The position numbers and the translations under genes are program-made. A DNA stretch of 47,302 bases from Methylobacterium trifolii (GTDB lineage: Bacteria; Pseudomonadota; Alphaproteobacteria; Rhizobiales; Beijerinckiaceae). The notes under the pieces were generated by a model. That model did not search any database and was not told the DNA's origin. It worked only from the letters and a program-made list of their open reading frames with translations. Location: contig NZ_BPRB01000009.1 in assembly GCF_022179685.1 (NCBI RefSeq), positions 1 through 47,302 of the forward strand. The letters are read 5' to 3'. Shown here in pieces: positions 1 through 8,614 of this stretch. Position 1 is the first letter of the stretch. The number at the start of each line of letters is the position of its first letter.

Positions 1-104
1 TGCTGACGTCGGACAGTCCTGTCCACACCGGCCTTCACCACATCGGGAGTGGCCTGCGTGCGGCCGTCGTGCACGGCCTGCGAACCGTTGTTCTGGGTGT
101 TCAT
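1..104 (-). CDS. Partial small hypothetical protein, runs off the left edge
   Basis: An open frame starts at ATG 104-102 and stays open to the window edge (34 codons visible). It begins MNTQNNGSQAVHDGR and is polar, without signal peptide or membrane segment. The start is supported by AGGAAG a few bases upstream. Its ATG overlaps the TGA of the preceding gene (ATGA), so the two are probably translated from one message. I do not recognise the family. Confidence 0.5.
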   Translation of the reverse strand, partial: MNTQNNGSQAVHDGRTQATPDVVKAGVDRTVRRQ

Positions 105-364
105 GCTCTTCCTACTCTCTTGCGGTCCAGGATCGGACCCTGCTGCAGGCGACCGTCACGCGACGGGACCTCCTGCCGGTAGTCGTCGATGATCTCGCTT
201 TCGAGCGCCCGTCGCTGCACGTCCTCGAGATCGGGAAGGATGTCGTCCTGAGAGGCGTCGCGTGCCGAGATCAGCCTGATGGCGTCGGCGGTCTGCTCGA
301 ACTCCACCGAGACTTCCGCCTGAGCGTATTGGTCGTGCGGGTCGATGCAGAAGTGAATGGGCAT
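101..364 (-). CDS. Small hypothetical protein (87 aa)
   Basis: An acidic 87-residue soluble protein beginning MPIHFCIDPHDQY, with several Asp/Glu-rich stretches and no signal peptide or membrane segment. Two in-frame ATGs lie at 370 and 364. The one at 364 is preferred because GGAGG (371-375 on the complement) then sits six bases upstream, whereas it would abut the ATG at 370. The stop overlaps the start of the next minus-strand gene by four bases (ATGA), which suggests a two-gene operon. No family recognised; function unknown. Confidence 0.55.
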   Translation of the reverse strand: MPIHFCIDPHDQYAQAEVSVEFEQTADAIRLISARDASQDDILPDLEDVQRRALESEIIDDYRQEVPSRDGRLQQGPILDRKRVGRA

Positions 365-959
365 CGTCATCCTCCGGCAACAACGCGGGATCACGGCAGC
401 GATACTGCGGACACGCACGGAGCGCCCGGCCCCAAGAAAGCCCGGTGCGCGGAAGTCGAATGGAGGCAAAATCCCCGCGCACCGGCCCGACGACTGCAAA
501 GCCGTCCGGACGCAGAGCCTATCAGACCGGAAGGATTGCAGATCGAAGCGTTTCCGATGACCGGCTATGCATAATCGCCGGTCCGGAAGCGGATTATCCC
601 GGCTTCAGGTTCGATGCCGGCGGCCGCCTCGCTCCGCGGCAGCCGTCGTCGACCATCGCCATCGCGGCACGACGGAGCCTCCCGGCGATGCGACGAGACC
701 GACGACAGCAGCCTTGCGGCGCTCGCCGCGTACAGGTTTCCAGCCTGCGGCGTGGTCGACGCCGACCACGCACGGCGTTCGATCCCCCGCCGATCCACAC
801 CGATGGACGAGAAGACCCGAGAGGCGGGCCCCGGCACGGGTGCACCTCGCAGGACTCCCGATCACCGGGGGCTCTTCCTCCGGCCGCTCCGGCGCGGCGG
901 GCGTTTCGTGAGAGACGCTCGGCCCTTGGCCCGCCTTTGGCCCGCGCTTTGCTAGGTCA
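365..959. other. About 595 bases without a convincing gene
   Basis: Open frames exist on both strands but none has a credible ribosome site plus a protein-like composition; they are Arg/Pro/Ala-rich as expected of non-coding GC-rich DNA. The stretch separates the minus-strand small genes from the GntR regulator and must hold both promoters. It contains a long imperfect palindrome at 550-590. Confidence 0.5.
550..590. repeat. Long imperfect palindrome
   Basis: GACCGGC (559-565) pairs perfectly with GCCGGTC (577-583) around an 11-base AT-rich loop containing ATGCAT. The stem continues outward, GTTTCCG on the left with GGAAGC on the right, with a two-base bulge and one mismatch, giving about 14 pairs. 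It lies in gene-free DNA and has no T-run, so an intergenic palindromic repeat or protein site is more likely than a terminator. Confidence 0.45.
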
Positions 960-971
960 CTGGTATACAAG
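960..971. promoter_or_regulatory. Probable GntR-family operator
   Basis: cTGGTATACAAg is a near-perfect 12-base palindrome centred on GTATAC, with one mismatched pair. FCD-type GntR regulators commonly bind TTGTATACAA-like sites. It touches the ATG of the GntR gene at 972, so binding should block expression of the regulator and of the importer cotranscribed with it. Confidence 0.5.
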
Positions 972-1685
972 ATGTCCAATCAGGCTGATCGGCAATCCAT
1001 TGAAGAGACGATCCTCGCCGCCATCCTGGCCGGCAAGATCAATCCGGGCACGCGGCTGGGCGAGGCGGCGCTTGCCAAGCTGTTCTCCGTGTCCCGTACC
1101 CGCGTGCGCGAGGCGATGATGCGCCTGGAGACGCGGGGCGTCGTGCAGGTCAGCCCGCGGCGCGGCTGGTTCGTGGTCGAGCCCTCCGCGGAGGAGGCGC
1201 GGGAGGCCTACCAGGCCCGGCGGGTGATCGAGGCCGGGCTGCTGCACACCCTGACCGGGATGGCGCCCGAACAGATCGGGCGGCTCAAGGCGCACCTCGC
1301 CCGGGAGCGGGCGGCGCTGGCGGCCGGGGACGTGGGCGAGAGCACGGCCCTGCTCGGCGACTTCCACACCCTGCTCGCCGGGCTTCTGGGCAACCGCCTG
1401 CTCACGGACGTGCTGCGCGACCTCACCGCCCGCACCACCCTGATCTCGATGCTCTACCAGTCGCGGGCCAAGGCCGGCGCGTCGAGCTGCGAGCACCACG
1501 AGATCGTCGCGGCCCTGGAGGCCGGCGACTTCCCGGGCGCCGCGCGCCTGATGGACGAGCACATCCGCGCCGTCGAGGACGGCCTCGACCTCCACGCCCG
1601 GCCAGACCCCCTCTCCGGCCTGCACGCCTTCCTGCCCAGGGAGCGGGCAGGCCCCGACGAATCCGACACCTTCGAGGAGCCCTGA
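972..1685 (+). CDS. GntR-family (FadR/FCD subfamily) transcriptional regulator
   Basis: This 237-residue protein has an N-terminal winged helix-turn-helix (about residues 8-75; LGEAALAKLFSVSRTRVREA is the GntR recognition region) followed by an all-helical FCD-type ligand-binding domain (about 80-220). Such regulators sense a small carboxylate or amino-acid-like ligand and control the neighbouring uptake or catabolic genes. The stop is one base from the start of an ABC binding-protein gene, so it probably heads that operon. No good Shine-Dalgarno precedes the ATG; a GntR-like palindrome occupies that position, which suggests autorepression and weak translation. Confidence 0.9.
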   Translation: MSNQADRQSIEETILAAILAGKINPGTRLGEAALAKLFSVSRTRVREAMMRLETRGVVQVSPRRGWFVVEPSAEEAREAYQARRVIEAGLLHTLTGMAPEQIGRLKAHLARERAALAAGDVGESTALLGDFHTLLAGLLGNRLLTDVLRDLTARTTLISMLYQSRAKAGASSCEHHEIVAALEAGDFPGAARLMDEHIRAVEDGLDLHARPDPLSGLHAFLPRERAGPDESDTFEEP

Positions 1686-1686
1686 C

Positions 1687-2478
1687 ATGATCCCACGTCG
1701 CACCCTCCTGGCGCTCGCCGCCGCAGCCCTTGCCGCCACCCTGGCCCCCGCACCGGTCCGGGCGGACGTCCTCGACCAGATCAAGGCGCGCAAGACCCTG
1801 CGGGTGGCCGTGCCCCAGGACTTCCCGCCCTTCGGCAGCGTGGGCGCCGACATGACGCCCAACGGCTACGACATCGACACCGCCACCCTGATCGCCAAGG
1901 AACTCGGCGTGAAGGTGGAACTGGTGCCCGTCACCAGCGCCAACCGCATCCCCTACCTGCAGACCAACAAGGTCGACCTCGTGATCTCCAGCCTCGGCAA
2001 GAACGAGGAGCGGGAGAAGGTGATCGACTTCTCCACCGCCTACGCCCCGTTCTTCAACGGCGTGTTCGGGCCGCCCGCCGCCAAGGCCGCGGGTGCGGCC
2101 GACCTCTCCAAGAAGACCGTGGGCGTCACCCGCGGCTCCGTCGAGGATTTGGAGCTCTCCAAGATCGCCCCGCCGGACGCCGTCATCAAGCGCTACGAGG
2201 ACAACAACGGCACCATCTCGTCCTTCCTCTCGGGGCAGGTGGATTTCGTGGCCACCGGCAACGTGGTCGCGGCCGCGATCCTGGCCCGCAACCCGCCCAA
2301 GAAGCCGGAGCTCAAGTTCCTGATCAAGAACTCCCCCTGCTACGTCGGGATGAGCAAGGGCGAGCCCAAGCTCAAGGAGGCCGTCGACGCGGCCATCGCC
2401 AAGGCGAAGACGAACGGCAGCCTCGACCAGATCTCGCAGAAATGGCTCAAGACCGACCTGCCCAAAGACCTGCTTTAA
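1687..2478 (+). CDS. ABC transporter substrate-binding protein, family 3 (polar amino acid type)
   Basis: A periplasmic binding protein of 263 residues with a signal peptide (about 1-26, ending APVRA) and the SBP_bac_3 fold. EREKVIDFS contains Arg109, which matches the Arg that binds the ligand carboxylate in GlnH/HisJ. At the position of the ammonium-binding Asp of that family this protein reads VDFVATGN, so Gly191 replaces Asp. The ligand may therefore be a carboxylate without a free alpha-amino group; this is inferred from a hand alignment. It follows the GntR gene by one base and precedes two matching permeases and an ATPase. Confidence 0.9.
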   Translation: MIPRRTLLALAAAALAATLAPAPVRADVLDQIKARKTLRVAVPQDFPPFGSVGADMTPNGYDIDTATLIAKELGVKVELVPVTSANRIPYLQTNKVDLVISSLGKNEEREKVIDFSTAYAPFFNGVFGPPAAKAAGAADLSKKTVGVTRGSVEDLELSKIAPPDAVIKRYEDNNGTISSFLSGQVDFVATGNVVAAAILARNPPKKPELKFLIKNSPCYVGMSKGEPKLKEAVDAAIAKAKTNGSLDQISQKWLKTDLPKDLL

Positions 2479-2559
2479 AAAGGATCTGCTCCGACCCTCT
2501 GACCGCCGACCCGCGCCGGGCGGCTTCTCGCCCGGTCGCCCGACCTTGAGGGCAGCCTC

Positions 2560-3231
2560 GTGACCTATCAATTCGATTTCGGCTGGATGGCCGAGTACTG
2601 GCCGGTGCTGCTCTCCGGCATCCGCGTCACCCTGGAGCTCATCGCCATCGGCGGCGTGCTCGGGGTGGCGCTCGGCATCGGTTGCGCCTGGGCCCGCGCC
2701 CTTGGGCCCCGCTGGCTGCGGCCGGTGGTGTCCACCTACGTCGAGCTGATCCGCAACACGCCGTTCCTGATCCAGCTCTTCTTCCTGTTCTTCGGCCTGC
2801 CCTCGCTCGGCATCAACCTGTCCGAGTTCACGGCGGCCAACCTCGCCATGGTGATCAACCTCGGCGCCTATAGCTGCGAGATCGTGCGCGCCGGCATCCA
2901 GGCCACGCCCGCCGGCCAGTACGAGGCCGGGGCGAGCCTCGCCATGATCCGCTTCCAGGTCTTCCGCCACGTGGTGCTGATCCCGGCGCTGCAACGGATC
3001 TGGCCGGCGCTCTCCTCGCAGATCGTGATCGTGATGCTGGGCTCGGCCGTGGTCTCGCAGATCGCGGCCGAGGACCTGACCTTTGCGGCCAACTTCATCC
3101 AGTCGCGCACCTTCCGCGCCTTCGAGGCGTACTTCGTCTCCACCGCGATCTACCTCGCGATGGCGATCCTGCTGCGCCAGATGCTGCGCGGCGTCGGCTA
3201 CGTCCTGTTCCCGAAGAAGGCCGTGCGATGA
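2560..3231 (+). CDS. Polar amino acid-type ABC transporter permease 1
   Basis: An inner-membrane permease of 223 residues (HisM/GlnP family) with about five membrane helices and the cytoplasmic EAA loop near residues 125-145 (YEAGASLAM), which contacts the ATPase. It starts with GTG at 2560; GAGGG seven bases upstream supports this. Its stop overlaps the ATG of the second permease (ATGA), indicating coupled translation of the two permease halves. Confidence 0.92.
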   Translation: MTYQFDFGWMAEYWPVLLSGIRVTLELIAIGGVLGVALGIGCAWARALGPRWLRPVVSTYVELIRNTPFLIQLFFLFFGLPSLGINLSEFTAANLAMVINLGAYSCEIVRAGIQATPAGQYEAGASLAMIRFQVFRHVVLIPALQRIWPALSSQIVIVMLGSAVVSQIAAEDLTFAANFIQSRTFRAFEAYFVSTAIYLAMAILLRQMLRGVGYVLFPKKAVR

Positions 3232-3887
3232 CCGAGTTCACCACCTGGGACATCCTGCGGAACCTCCTGCTGGCCGCGCGCTGGACGGTCCTGCTCTCCG
3301 TCGTCTCCTTCATCGGCGGCGGCATCGTCGGCGGGCTGGTCCTGTTCGCGCGCACCGCCCGCGCCGTGTGGCTGCGGCGCCTCGCGCAGGGCTACATCGA
3401 GCTGTTCCAGGGCACACCGCTGCTGATGCAGCTCTTCCTCGCCTTCTTCGGCCTCGGGCTGTTCGGCATCGACGTGCCGGCGTGGCTGGCCGCCGGCGTG
3501 GCGCTCACCCTGTGGACCGCCTCGTTCCTGGCCGAGATCTGGCGCGGCTGCGTCGAGGCGATCCCGAAGGGGCAGTGGGAGGCCTCCTCCAGCCTCGCCA
3601 TGGGCTACTTCCAGCAGATGCGGCACGTGATCCTGCCGCAGGCCCTCAGGATCGCCGTCCCGCCCACGGTGGGTTTCTCGGTCCAGGTGGTCAAGGGCAC
3701 CTCGCTCACCTCGATCATCGGCTTCGTGGAGCTGTCCAAGGCCGGCACGGTCGTCACAAACGCCACCTTCCTGCCCTTCACCGTCTACGGCTTCGTGGCG
3801 CTCATCTACTTCGCCCTGTGCTGGCCCCTGTCGAAGTCGAGCCAGATCCTGGAAAGGAAGCTCAATGTCGCTCATCGCAATCACTGA
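3228..3887 (+). CDS. Polar amino acid-type ABC transporter permease 2
   Basis: The second inner-membrane permease of the importer, 219 residues, same HisM/GlnP family. It has about five hydrophobic helices and an EAA-like loop (WEASSSLAMGYFQQMRHVILPQA). It starts inside the stop of permease 1 and its 3' end overlaps the ATPase gene by 23 bases. The pair probably forms a heterodimer with the binding protein at 1687-2478 and the ATPase at 3865-4590. Confidence 0.92.
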   Translation: MTEFTTWDILRNLLLAARWTVLLSVVSFIGGGIVGGLVLFARTARAVWLRRLAQGYIELFQGTPLLMQLFLAFFGLGLFGIDVPAWLAAGVALTLWTASFLAEIWRGCVEAIPKGQWEASSSLAMGYFQQMRHVILPQALRIAVPPTVGFSVQVVKGTSLTSIIGFVELSKAGTVVTNATFLPFTVYGFVALIYFALCWPLSKSSQILERKLNVAHRNH

Positions 3888-4590
3888 GGTGCGCAAGAGC
3901 TTCGGCTCGAACGAGGTCCTGAAGGGGATCAACCTCGACGTCGACCCGGGCGAGGTCATCGCCATCATCGGCAAGAGCGGCTCGGGCAAGTCCACGCTGC
4001 TGCGCTGCGTCAACGGGCTGGAGACGATCGACGACGGCTCCATCCTGGTGGCCGGGGCCCAGCTGCTGCCCGACGACCTCCACCTCAAGGCCCTGCGCCT
4101 CAAGGTCGGCATGATCTTCCAGGGCTTCAACCTGTTCCCGCACCTCACGGCCGGCCGCAACGTGATGCTGTCGCAGATGGTGGTGAAGAAGACCGCCAAG
4201 GCGCCGGCCGAGGAGATGGCCCGCAAGATGCTCGACCGGGTCGGCCTGGGGCACAAGTTCGACGCCTTCCCCGACCAGCTCTCCGGCGGCCAGCAGCAGC
4301 GCGTGGCGATCGCACGGGCGCTCGCGATGCAGCCGATCGCGCTGCTGTGCGACGAGATCACCTCGGCGCTGGACCCGGAACTGGTCAACGAGGTGCTGGC
4401 GGTGGTGCGCGAACTCGCCGCCGAGGGCATGACCCTGATGATGGTGACCCACGAGATGCGGTTTGCCCGCGACGTGTGCAGCCGGGTGGTGTTCATGCAC
4501 CAGGGCCGCGTGCACGAGATCGGTCCCCCCGGCGAGGTCTTCGCCAACCCGAAGACGCCGGAGCTGCGCCAGTTCCTCGGCGCGCACTGA
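3865..4590 (+). CDS. Polar amino acid-type ABC transporter ATP-binding protein
   Basis: A 241-residue ABC ATPase of the GlnQ/HisP type that energises the importer at the inner membrane. It shows Walker A GKSGSGKST (about 36-44), the Q-loop region MIFQGFNLFPHLT, the signature LSGGQQQR and Walker B LLCDEITSALDPE, with a switch His in MVTHEMRF. Length is normal for the family. The start overlaps the second permease by 23 bases, preceded by GGAAAGG. Confidence 0.95.
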   Translation: MSLIAITEVRKSFGSNEVLKGINLDVDPGEVIAIIGKSGSGKSTLLRCVNGLETIDDGSILVAGAQLLPDDLHLKALRLKVGMIFQGFNLFPHLTAGRNVMLSQMVVKKTAKAPAEEMARKMLDRVGLGHKFDAFPDQLSGGQQQRVAIARALAMQPIALLCDEITSALDPELVNEVLAVVRELAAEGMTLMMVTHEMRFARDVCSRVVFMHQGRVHEIGPPGEVFANPKTPELRQFLGAH

Positions 4591-4654
4591 CGCATCGGGC
4601 CCTCGATCTGCGCCCATACCGAGCCTCGATACGGAAGACGCATCGAAGCTCGGC

Positions 4655-4709
4655 CCCCGCGAAAGCGGGGCGGCGGTCGTCCGCCGGACCGCACGGGTCG
4701 TGACCCGTG
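4655..4709 (+). other. Two hairpins between ATPase and DUF3830 genes
   Basis: CCCCGC-GAAA-GCGGGG (4655-4670) is a six-pair stem closed by a GAAA tetraloop. CACGGGT-CGTG-ACCCGTG (4692-4709) is a seven-pair stem. Neither is followed by a T-run, so they are more likely mRNA stability or processing elements, or Rho-dependent attenuation structures, than an intrinsic terminator. Confidence 0.4.
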
Positions 4710-4736
4710 AGACTTGGAATCGATGAGGAGGTGACG

Positions 4737-5150
4737 ATGGGTGGTCTGAGAGTCCTGGCCGGGCCGTTCGTGTTCGAGGCCCGCTTCGAGGAGGAGGCCG
4801 CGCCCAAGACCTGCGCGGCGTTCCGCAAGCACCTGCCGTTCAAGAGCCAGGCGGTGCACGTGCGCTGGAGCGGCGAAGGCGTCTGGATGCCGCTGGGCGA
4901 CCTGGATTTCGGGGTGGGCTACGAGAACCACACCAGCTACCCGGCGCCCGGCCAGATCATCCTCTATCCCGGCGGCATCAGCGAGACCGAGATCCTGCTC
5001 GCCTACGGCGGCGTGCACTTCGCCTGCAAGATGGGCCAGCTTGCCGGCAACCACTTCATCACCCTCACCTCGGGGCTGGAGAACGTGGCCAAGCTCGGCA
5101 AGCTCGCCCTCTGGGAAGGGGCGCAGCCCATCACCTTCGAGATGGACTGA
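4737..5150 (+). CDS. DUF3830 family protein (cyclophilin-like fold)
   Basis: A 137-residue soluble protein that I assign to DUF3830, a family predicted to have a cyclophilin-like barrel; features used are the MGGLRVLAGPFVFEARFEE start, KTCAAFRKHLPF, the HVRWSGEGVWMPLGD segment and a C-terminal HFITLTSGLENVAKLGK. The biochemical activity is unknown. The start at 4737 is chosen over an in-frame GTG at 4707 because GAGGAG lies six bases upstream. It is the last gene of the GntR-importer cluster, 146 bases after the ATPase, suggesting a role in handling the imported compound. Confidence 0.75.
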   Translation: MGGLRVLAGPFVFEARFEEEAAPKTCAAFRKHLPFKSQAVHVRWSGEGVWMPLGDLDFGVGYENHTSYPAPGQIILYPGGISETEILLAYGGVHFACKMGQLAGNHFITLTSGLENVAKLGKLALWEGAQPITFEMD

Positions 5151-5367
5151 GCGGGCGGCCGGCCGCACGGCTTGCCAGGGTTTCCGTTACGGGCGATGCA
5201 GCGTTCATGGCTGTGCCCGATCCCGTCTGCATCCCGATCCGACCGGCCGCGCGGCGACGGGCGTGCGCCGGACGCGCCGGCGCGGTCCGGCCCGCGGGGC
5301 GATGCCTGCGCGCGGGGCCGGCCATCGCACCGGCTGCCACGGCCGGATGGCAGGAGTCGCGCGGCGC

Positions 5368-7500
5368 ATGAGCGACGGCGGCACCTTGCCGATCGGCGGC
5401 GGCGAGATGGGGGCCATCGTCTGCGCCTACGATTGGGCCTCGACGCCGCTCGGCCCCCTCGCCGCCTGGCCGCAGAGCCTGAAGTCGACTGTGGGCACCT
5501 TGCTGCTGTCGCCCGTCCCGATCGTCCTGCTCTGGAGCGAGGACGGCATCATGATCTACAACGATGCCTACTCGGTCTTCGCGGGCGGCCGGCATCCGCG
5601 GCTCCTCGGCTCGAAGGTCCGTGAAGGCTGGCCCGAGGTGGCCGACTTCAACGACAACGTCATGCGGACGGGGCTTGCCGGCGGCACGCTCTCCTACAAG
5701 GACCAGGAGCTGACCCTGTATCGGCCCGGCAGGCCCGAACAGGCCTGGATGAACCTCGACTACTCGCCCGTGCTCGACGAGGGCGGCCGGCCGGCCGGCG
5801 TCATCGCCATCGTGATCGAGACCACCGACCGCGTCCTCGCCCTGCGCCAGCTGGAGGAGAGCCAGGCCGCCGCCCGCGTCAACGCCGACCGCATCCAGAT
5901 CGCCCTGTCCGCCGGCGCGATCATCGGCACCTGGTTCTGGGACCTGCCCGCCGACCGGTTCACCGTGGACGAGGCCTTCGCCCGCAGCTTCGGCCTCGAT
6001 CCCACCCTCGGGCGCGTCGGCCTGAGCCTCGAACAGGTGATCGCGACCGTCCATCCCGACGACCGCCAGGGGCTGGTCGAGGCGATCGACGCGGTGATCG
6101 CGCGGGGCGGGGCCTATGCCCACCAGTACCGGGTGCGGCGGGCCGACCAGAAGTACTACTGGATCGAGGCGAACGGCCGGGTCGACCGCGCCCCCGACGG
6201 CACGCCCCTGAGCTTCCCGGGCGTCCTCATCGACGTGGAGGACCGGCGGGCCGTCGAGGCCGAGCGCGACCGCGCCATCATGATGCTGCGCACCCTCAAC
6301 GACACGCTGGAGCAGCGCGTCGCGGACCGGACGGGCGAGCTGATGCAGGCCGAGGAGGCGTTGCGCCAGTCGCAGAAGATGGAGGCGGTCGGCCAGCTCA
6401 CCGGGGGCGTGGCCCACGACTTCAACAACCTGCTCACCATCATCCGCTCGTCGGTCGACTTCCTGCGCCGGCCGGACCTGCCGGAGGCGCGCAAGGAACG
6501 CTACCTCGACGCCGTCTCCGACACGGTGGACCGGGCCGCCAAGCTCACGGGCCAGCTGCTGGCCTTCGCCCGCCGCCAGGCCCTCAAGCCGGAGGTGTTC
6601 AACGTCGGCGAGCGCCTGCTCGGCGTCGCCGAGATGCTCGACACGGTCACCACGGCCCGCATCCGCCTAGTCACGGACGTGCCGGACGCCCCGTGCTTCG
6701 TCAAGGCCGACCTCAGCCAGTTCGAGACGGCCCTGGTCAACATGGCGGTCAACGCCCGCGACGCGATGGCGGGCGAGGGCACGCTGACCGTGCGGCTGGT
6801 CTCCGGCGCCGCCCTGCCGCCGATCCGCGGGCATGCCGGCTCCGGGGGGGCGTTCGCGGCGGTCTCCCTCAGCGACACCGGCAGCGGGATCGCGCCGGAC
6901 CATCTCGGCCGCATCTTCGAGCCGTTCTTCACCACCAAGGACGTGGGCAAGGGCACGGGTCTCGGGCTCAGCCAGGTGTTCGGGTTCGCCAAGCAATCCG
7001 GGGGCGACGTGGACGTGGAGAGCGCGCCGGAATGCGGCACGACCTTCACCCTCTACCTGCCGGAGATCGCCGCGGAGGCCGGGGCGGAGCCCGGCGACGA
7101 CCCGGCGGACCTGCCCGCGCCGCTCGGCGCCGGCCAGCGCGTGCTGGTGGTCGAGGACAACATCGAGGTCGGCCGCTTCGCCACGCAGATCCTGGAGGAT
7201 TTCGGCTACCGCACGGCCTGGGCCACCAACGCGGAGGAGGCGCTGCGGACGCTGGGCGACGACGGGGGCGGCTTCGACGTGGTGTTCTCGGACGTGGTGA
7301 TGCCGGGCATGGGCGGCATCGCCATGGCGAAGGTGCTGCGCGACCGGCTGCCGGACATGCCCGTGCTGCTCGCCTCGGGCTACAGCCACGTGCTGGCCCA
7401 GGAAGGCACGCACGGCTTCGAACTGCTGCACAAACCCTATTCCGCCGAGCAATTGGGCCGAATCCTGAGCCGCGTCACCGCCAACCCCAGGCGGCGCTGA
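5368..7500 (+). CDS. Hybrid sensor histidine kinase with C-terminal receiver domain
   Basis: This 710-residue kinase has two PAS regions (about 35-165 and 175-290), a short coiled coil, a HisKA dimerisation domain with the phospho-accepting His350 in [11 protein letters not shown], a HATPase_c domain with [10 protein letters not shown], and a receiver domain with Asp642 in VFSDVVMPG and a conserved Lys in HKPY. No membrane segment is evident, so it senses a cytoplasmic signal through PAS. The start is uncertain: ATG 5368 has AGGAG 11 bases upstream, and an in-frame ATG at 5347 has none. No separate response regulator lies beside it; output must go through a distant partner. Confidence 0.88.
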   Translation: MSDGGTLPIGGGEMGAIVCAYDWASTPLGPLAAWPQSLKSTVGTLLLSPVPIVLLWSEDGIMIYNDAYSVFAGGRHPRLLGSKVREGWPEVADFNDNVMRTGLAGGTLSYKDQELTLYRPGRPEQAWMNLDYSPVLDEGGRPAGVIAIVIETTDRVLALRQLEESQAAARVNADRIQIALSAGAIIGTWFWDLPADRFTVDEAFARSFGLDPTLGRVGLSLEQVIATVHPDDRQGLVEAIDAVIARGGAYAHQYRVRRADQKYYWIEANGRVDRAPDGTPLSFPGVLIDVEDRRAVEAERDRAIMMLRTLNDTLEQRVADRTGELMQAEEALRQSQKMEAVGQLTGGVAHDFNNLLTIIRSSVDFLRRPDLPEARKERYLDAVSDTVDRAAKLTGQLLAFARRQALKPEVFNVGERLLGVAEMLDTVTTARIRLVTDVPDAPCFVKADLSQFETALVNMAVNARDAMAGEGTLTVRLVSGAALPPIRGHAGSGGAFAAVSLSDTGSGIAPDHLGRIFEPFFTTKDVGKGTGLGLSQVFGFAKQSGGDVDVESAPECGTTFTLYLPEIAAEAGAEPGDDPADLPAPLGAGQRVLVVEDNIEVGRFATQILEDFGYRTAWATNAEEALRTLGDDGGGFDVVFSDVVMPGMGGIAMAKVLRDRLPDMPVLLASGYSHVLAQEGTHGFELLHKPYSAEQLGRILSRVTANPRRR

Positions 7501-7710
7501 GTCTCTGGGCAGGCCCGACCGGAGGATCGCCGGGCGCCGTCAACAGAAACGTGGCCGCTTCCCTTGCGCGAGGGCCGGGCCGGGCCGCAGAAGGGATGTC
7601 GCCGCATCATGCGGTGTCGGCATCGCGCGGCGATGCGCTATGTCGGGCATGCAGACCGCGGGTCTTGCGCCGCGCGGCTGCGGGTCTTTGCGGAGGTGGG
7701 GGTTCTCGCC

Positions 7711-8601
7711 GTGGACTGGGACAAGATCCGGATCTTCCTCAACGTGGCGGAGGCCGGCAGCTTCACGCGGGCCGGCGACGACATCGGCCTGAGCCAGTCG
7801 GCGGTGAGCCGGCAGATCAGCGCCCTCGAGCGCGAGCTGAAGGCGCCCCTGTTCCACCGCCACGCCCGCGGCCTCATCCTCACCGAGCAGGGCGACCTGC
7901 TGTTCCGCGCCGCACGCGACATGAAGCTGCGGCTGGAGAACACCCGCGCCCGCCTCGTCGAGACCAGCGAGCGGCCCTCGGGCGACCTCAAGGTGACCAC
8001 GACGGTGGGCCTCGGCACCGCCTGGCTCGCCCAGCGCGTGGCCGAGTTCATCGACCTCTACCCGGACGTGCGGATCGAGCTGATCCTCACCAACGAGGAA
8101 CTCGACCTCGCCATGCGCGAGGCCGACATCGCCATCCGGATGCGGCGCCCGGCCCAGCCGGACCTGATCCAGCGCCGCCTGTTCACGGTGCATTACCACG
8201 CCTTCGCCAGCCAGGATTACATCAAGCGCTTCGGCGAGCCCAAGAGCGTGGAGGACCTCGACAACCACCGCCTCGTCTCCTTCGGCGGCAACGAGCCCTC
8301 CTACCTCCTGGCCGCGCATTACCTGGCCGACGTGGGGCGCGAGGGCCGCGAGCGCCGGCAGGTGCACTTCACCGTCAACAACATCGCCGCCCTCCAGCGG
8401 GCGATGGAGACGGGCGTCGGCATCGGCATCCTGCCGGACTACGCCGTGGACGGGGACGCGCACCTCACCCAGGTCCTGCGCGACAGCGACATGCCGAGCC
8501 TGGAGAGCTACCTCGTCTACGCCGAGGAGATGCGCTCCGTCGCCCGCGTCCAGGCGTTCCGCGACTTCCTGGTCTCCAAGGCCCAGCGCTGGACCTACTG
8601 A
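7711..8601 (+). CDS. LysR-family transcriptional regulator
   Basis: A 296-residue regulator with an N-terminal helix-turn-helix (about 1-60; AGSFTRAGDDIGLSQSAVSR) and a C-terminal periplasmic-binding-like effector domain (about 88-290). The start is taken as GTG 7711, giving MDWDKIRIFL; GGAGG is 14 bases upstream, and an in-frame GTG at 7696 overlaps that GGAGG, so the start could shift slightly. It converges with msrP, with only 13 bases between the stops, so its targets are not obvious from position. Confidence 0.85.
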   Translation: MDWDKIRIFLNVAEAGSFTRAGDDIGLSQSAVSRQISALERELKAPLFHRHARGLILTEQGDLLFRAARDMKLRLENTRARLVETSERPSGDLKVTTTVGLGTAWLAQRVAEFIDLYPDVRIELILTNEELDLAMREADIAIRMRRPAQPDLIQRRLFTVHYHAFASQDYIKRFGEPKSVEDLDNHRLVSFGGNEPSYLLAAHYLADVGREGRERRQVHFTVNNIAALQRAMETGVGIGILPDYAVDGDAHLTQVLRDSDMPSLESYLVYAEEMRSVARVQAFRDFLVSKAQRWTY

Positions 8602-8614
8602 CCGGCCGCGCGGC

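Noticed and set aside
565-911. Overlapping open frames on both strands in the gap before the GntR gene
   Set aside because: Composition is Arg/Pro/Ala-rich on all frames, none has a ribosome site or protein-like pattern; typical of GC-rich non-coding DNA.
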